Assembly: GCA_963169055.1 (NCBI GenBank)
Contig: CAUJFU010000334.1
Coordinates: 1 to 7,637 of the forward strand
DNA length: 7,637 nucleotides
Direction: 5' to 3'
DNA from: Myxococcota bacterium
GTDB lineage: Bacteria; Myxococcota_C; UBA6777
A program made the position numbers and the translations under genes. The notes beneath the pieces were generated by a model, which was not told the origin of the DNA, did not search any database, and saw only the letters and a program-made list of their open reading frames with translations. Below are positions 5,162 to 7,637 of the stretch, piece after piece. Each line of letters starts with the position of its first letter. Within the stretch, counting starts at the first letter, position 1.

Positions 5162-6820
5162 ATGTGTGGAATCGTGTGTGTGTTTGGCAAGAACGTGTCA
5201 GAGATGCGGAAACAGATCTTGCAGCAAGCGCGGATGTTGCGGCATCGAGGGCCGGATTGGAGCGGGGTGTATGCGTGTGACCAAGCGATCTTGGCGCATG
5301 AGCGGTTGTCGATCGTGGATATCGATCACGGCGCACAGCCGTTGCTGGACGATAGTGGGCAAGTGATCTTGGCCGTCAATGGGGAGATCTACAATCACAA
5401 GTTGCTGCGAGGAGCGTTGGAGCCGAGTTATCCTTTTCGCACCGAGTCGGACTGCGAGATCATCTTGCCCTTGTTTAAGCGCGAAGGTACGGGCTTTTTG
5501 AATAAGCTGAATGGGATCTATGCTTTTGCGTTGTATGATGCTTCGCAAGATGCGTATCTTGTGGCGCGTGATCCTGTGGGGATCATCCCGTTGTATTGGG
5601 GTTTGGATGCCGAAGGCAACCGTTATGTGGCCTCCGAGATGAAGGCGTTGATCGGGATCTGCAATCAGATCGAAGACTTTCCACCCGGCCATGTGTACTG
5701 GAGCCCAACCAACCGCTTGGAGCGGTTTTATCAACCACCGTGGTGGGATGCTGTGGAAGCCCCGAAGCAGCCGCTGGATCTGGTGCGTTTGCGAGAAGGC
5801 TTGGAAGATGCGGTTCGGCGGCAATTGATGTGCGATGTGCCTTATGGTGTGTTGTTGTCGGGTGGATTGGACTCTTCGTTGATCGCGGCCATCGCTTCGC
5901 GCTTTGCGAAGAATCGCGTGGAAGATGACGGCCAAGGCCCTGCATGGTGGCCGCAGATCCACTCTTTTTCGATCGGACTCGAAGGCTCACCCGATCTGGC
6001 AGCCGCTCGCAAAGTCGCCGCACATCTCGGAACCATCCATCACTCCTTTTATTTCACCGTTCAAGAAGGCATCGACGCCATCGCCGACGTTATCTATCAC
6101 CTCGAAACCTTCGATGTCACCACGATCCGCGCTTCCACTCCCATGTATCTGATGGCCCGAAAGATCCGATCCATGGGGATCAAGATGCTGCTTTCAGGCG
6201 AAGGCGCGGATGAGATCTTTGGCGGGTATCTGTACTTTCACAAAGCCCCCCACGCCCAAGCCTTCTTTGAAGAAACCGTCCGTAAGATCAAGCTGCTTTA
6301 CAAATACGATTGTCTGCGTGCCAACAAATCCACCGCTGCGTGGGGCATCGAAACCCGCGTTCCCTTCTTGGATCTCGCCTTTCTTGAGATCGCCATGAAC
6401 CTCGATCCCAGCGCCAAGATGGTGACGGGTGGAAAGATGGAAAAACAGATCTTGCGCGAAGCCTTTGCAGGTTATCTCCCTGAGGAAGTTCTTTGGCGAC
6501 AAAAAGAACAGTTCTCTGATGGCGTTGGATACAGCTGGATCGATGGACTCAAAGCTCACGCAGAGCGCGAGATCACCGACAAGATGATGGAAAATGCCCG
6601 CTTCCGTTTTCCGCTCAATACCCCCCTAACCAAAGAAGCCTATCTCTATCGCAGCTTGTTTGAAGCCTATTATCCGACTGCTGACGCGATCCGCTGCGTC
6701 CCTGAAGGGCCAAGTATCGCTTGCAGCACCCCCGTGGCCATCGCTTGGGACGAAGCCTTCGCTAAAATGGCCGATCCTTCGGGGCGTTCCATTCGCGGTG
6801 TGCATCAGAAAAGCTTGTGA
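5162..6820 (+). CDS. asnB: Asparagine synthetase B, glutamine-hydrolysing
   Basis: The 552 residues match E. coli AsnB (554) in length and nearly every motif. The enzyme converts aspartate, glutamine and ATP to asparagine, glutamate, AMP and PPi in the cytoplasm. N-terminal Ntn glutaminase domain (about 1-190): MCGI with nucleophile Cys2 exposed once Met is removed, RHRGPDWSG at 27-35, AHERLSIVD at 45-53, NGEIYNH at 73-79, TESDCE at 94-99. C-terminal synthetase domain: LLSGGLDSS at 231-239 (ATP pyrophosphate loop), TIRASTPMYLM at 321-331, SGEGADEIFGGYLYF at 345-359, RVPFLD at 399-404, KEQFSDGVGYSWID at 448-461. The start is ATG 5162 (MCG), nine bases after AAAGGG; the in-frame TTG at 5153 would bury the catalytic Cys. 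Transcribed divergently from the plsB-like gene. Oddity: codon choice flips near 5880-5980, from TTG/G-ending to CTC/C-ending codons, with no break in the protein. Confidence 0.98.
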   Translation: MCGIVCVFGKNVSEMRKQILQQARMLRHRGPDWSGVYACDQAILAHERLSIVDIDHGAQPLLDDSGQVILAVNGEIYNHKLLRGALEPSYPFRTESDCEIILPLFKREGTGFLNKLNGIYAFALYDASQDAYLVARDPVGIIPLYWGLDAEGNRYVASEMKALIGICNQIEDFPPGHVYWSPTNRLERFYQPPWWDAVEAPKQPLDLVRLREGLEDAVRRQLMCDVPYGVLLSGGLDSSLIAAIASRFAKNRVEDDGQGPAWWPQIHSFSIGLEGSPDLAAARKVAAHLGTIHHSFYFTVQEGIDAIADVIYHLETFDVTTIRASTPMYLMARKIRSMGIKMLLSGEGADEIFGGYLYFHKAPHAQAFFEETVRKIKLLYKYDCLRANKSTAAWGIETRVPFLDLAFLEIAMNLDPSAKMVTGGKMEKQILREAFAGYLPEEVLWRQKEQFSDGVGYSWIDGLKAHAEREITDKMMENARFRFPLNTPLTKEAYLYRSLFEAYYPTADAIRCVPEGPSIACSTPVAIAWDEAFAKMADPSGRSIRGVHQKSL

Positions 6821-6890
6821 TTTTTTTAAGGTCGGGTCGGTTGGGGGGGGGAGTGATCTGTGTTTTGTGGGATTCCACCCCACGTCCCGT

Positions 6891-6982
6891 CGAAGGGTCG
6901 GTGCGATTCGCTGTAGACGCCCTGTGGTCGGGCAGTCACAGGGATCTGTCCCTACATGTTGCGATCACACATCTTTCGGGTT
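6891..6982 (-). repeat. Dispersed intergenic repeat, copy 3
   Basis: Lies in the convergent spacer between asnB and the right-edge gene. Positions 6891-6935 match copy 1 at 36 of 45 bases. The hairpin region (6930-6951) keeps six pairs, one of them G-T, and the same ACAGGG loop as copy 2, so base changes fall on both arms yet most pairing survives. At its right side CGATCACACATCT (6962-6974) is the exact reverse complement of AGATGTGTGATCG in copy 2 (3321-3333). It ends within about ten bases of the stop codon at 6990-6988. Confidence 0.7.
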
Positions 6983-6987
6983 TCGTA

Positions 6988-7637
6988 TTATCGCTGTGTT
7001 TTTTTCGGGGCAGCGGGAGGCGGTGTTTGAGTCGGGGTGGTGGTCTTCGGCGTGATGGGGGGAGGAGAGGTCGGCCAAGGGTACACAGGCAGAGAAGGGA
7101 GGATATCTTCGGCGGGTAGGGCGTTCTTTTTCGGGGTGGCTTTGATGCCGCAGATCTGGGTGCTTTGTAGATCGAATGGTTTTTGTGTGAGGGGGTTGGT
7201 GGGTAGAGGGCCCTTGTGTCCGCCATGATGGAGCGCACGAGCCAAGTGGAAGTTGGCAACACACCGATGTTGGTGCCATTTGTGGACGTACCGAACGATG
7301 GACGGCGAAGCGATGGAGAAAAGGATGCGTCCGACGGAGTTGTAGCTTAGGGCGGTTCGGGTGCTGGAGGTGGAGCGCAGCTTATCGGAAAAATCGTCCC
7401 ACTTTGTGCGCGGGGGGTCGAATGGAACGGGCAAAAGCGAGAGCCATATCTTGTGGCGGGAAGATTCGTCTTGCCAAGAAAAGAATTGTTTTTTGTCTAA
7501 AAAAGGCCAAGCAGCCCAAGAGAGGCCGTCTTTTTGGAGAGAAGAGAGAGTCTTGAGTTCTTGTTGGAGATTGTGGTTTTCGACTTTCCAGACGCGGGCG
7601 AGTCCTTGTGCGGAGAGCGCAGCGTATTGCTTTGTGG
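6988..7637 (-). CDS. Unidentified protein, C-terminal part, Pro/Thr/Lys-rich tail (partial)
   Basis: The minus-strand frame is open from the right edge to a TAA at 6990-6988, giving at least 215 residues; the start lies outside the window. I do not recognise the family. The visible part begins with a helical, Gln/Leu-rich stretch (VENHNLQQELKTLSSLQKDG), then a Trp-rich section (WAAWPF, FFSWQD, KIWLSLLP). Next come GRILFSIASPSIVRYVHKWH and NFHLARAL, which look amphipathic, and a short PTNPLTQKPFDL. The last part resembles the 'P-x-DP-x-x-x-x-PF' end found in some uncharacterised bacterial proteins that follow a GR-x-L-x-x-x-x-(A/S)P-x-x-x-RY segment; this is a weak resemblance. The final ~40 residues are low-complexity Pro/Thr/Lys/Ser, probably disordered. 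The gene is convergent with asnB, and a dispersed repeat ends only a few bases past its stop. Its coding strand is C-rich like the other minus-strand genes, which supports a real gene. Confidence 0.6.
   Translation of the reverse strand, partial: TKQYAALSAQGLARVWKVENHNLQQELKTLSSLQKDGLSWAAWPFLDKKQFFSWQDESSRHKIWLSLLPVPFDPPRTKWDDFSDKLRSTSSTRTALSYNSVGRILFSIASPSIVRYVHKWHQHRCVANFHLARALHHGGHKGPLPTNPLTQKPFDLQSTQICGIKATPKKNALPAEDILPSLPVYPWPTSPPPITPKTTTPTQTPPPAAPKKTQR

Noticed and set aside
5198-5962. 254-codon minus-strand frame opposite asnB
   Set aside because: Antisense to the conserved glutaminase domain and P-loop of AsnB; no recognisable domain.
1-7637. A hidden phage-defence, CRISPR or novel biosynthetic system
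   Set aside because: The only defence-like or mobile pieces are truncated remnants in the first 930 bases; all intact genes have housekeeping-type assignments.

Overview
The window looks like a Gram-negative bacterial chromosome segment of moderate GC (mid-50s percent by eye). It holds one functional neighbourhood, membrane glycerolipid synthesis next to asparagine synthesis, with a small graveyard of broken genes on its left edge. The gene mix (large PlsB-like acyltransferase, App1/DUF2183-type HAD protein, E. coli-like AsnB, IS1634-type transposase, Fic-like fragment) would fit a deltaproteobacterial or myxobacterial-type genome. That assignment is a weak inference, because no taxonomic marker is present.

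Layout. Positions 1-~930 contain three truncated genes packed together: the 3' end of an IS1634-family transposase (minus strand, running off the left edge), the 3' two-thirds of a SAM-dependent methyltransferase (plus strand), and the 5' part of what looks like a Fic-family protein (minus strand). The transposase and methyltransferase pieces both lose their 5' ends at the same point near 185-195, so this is a recombination scar. Positions 1059-5017 hold three minus-strand genes read in the order plsB-like acyltransferase (5017-3407), gpsA (3248-2202) and an App1-like HAD phosphatase (2009-1059). Divergently, asnB (5162-6820) runs on the plus strand from a compact 144-bp intergenic region carrying overlapping promoter candidates. 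The right edge (6988-7637, minus) is the C-terminal part of an unidentified protein with a Pro/Thr/Lys-rich tail.

How the genes fit together. GpsA makes sn-glycerol-3-phosphate and the PlsB-like enzyme acylates it to lysophosphatidate. The App1-like protein belongs to a family whose known member removes phosphate from phosphatidate. The three could therefore cover entry into, and one branch point of, glycerolipid synthesis. asnB is a complete glutamine-dependent asparagine synthetase and is probably independent.

Two patterns that gene calling does not explain stand out. First, a dispersed ~85-95 bp repeat occurs three times in the same orientation, once in each of three consecutive downstream spacers (2101-2181, 3309-3395, ~6891-6982). 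Its best copy has a perfect 8-bp hairpin, and copies 2 and 3 share an inverted 13-nt end motif. Second, asnB changes codon usage abruptly near 5880-5980: leucine TTG is 23 of 29 before and 4 of 24 after, and CTC is 0 of 29 before and 9 of 24 after. No tRNA, rRNA, CRISPR array or obvious new defence or biosynthetic system was found.
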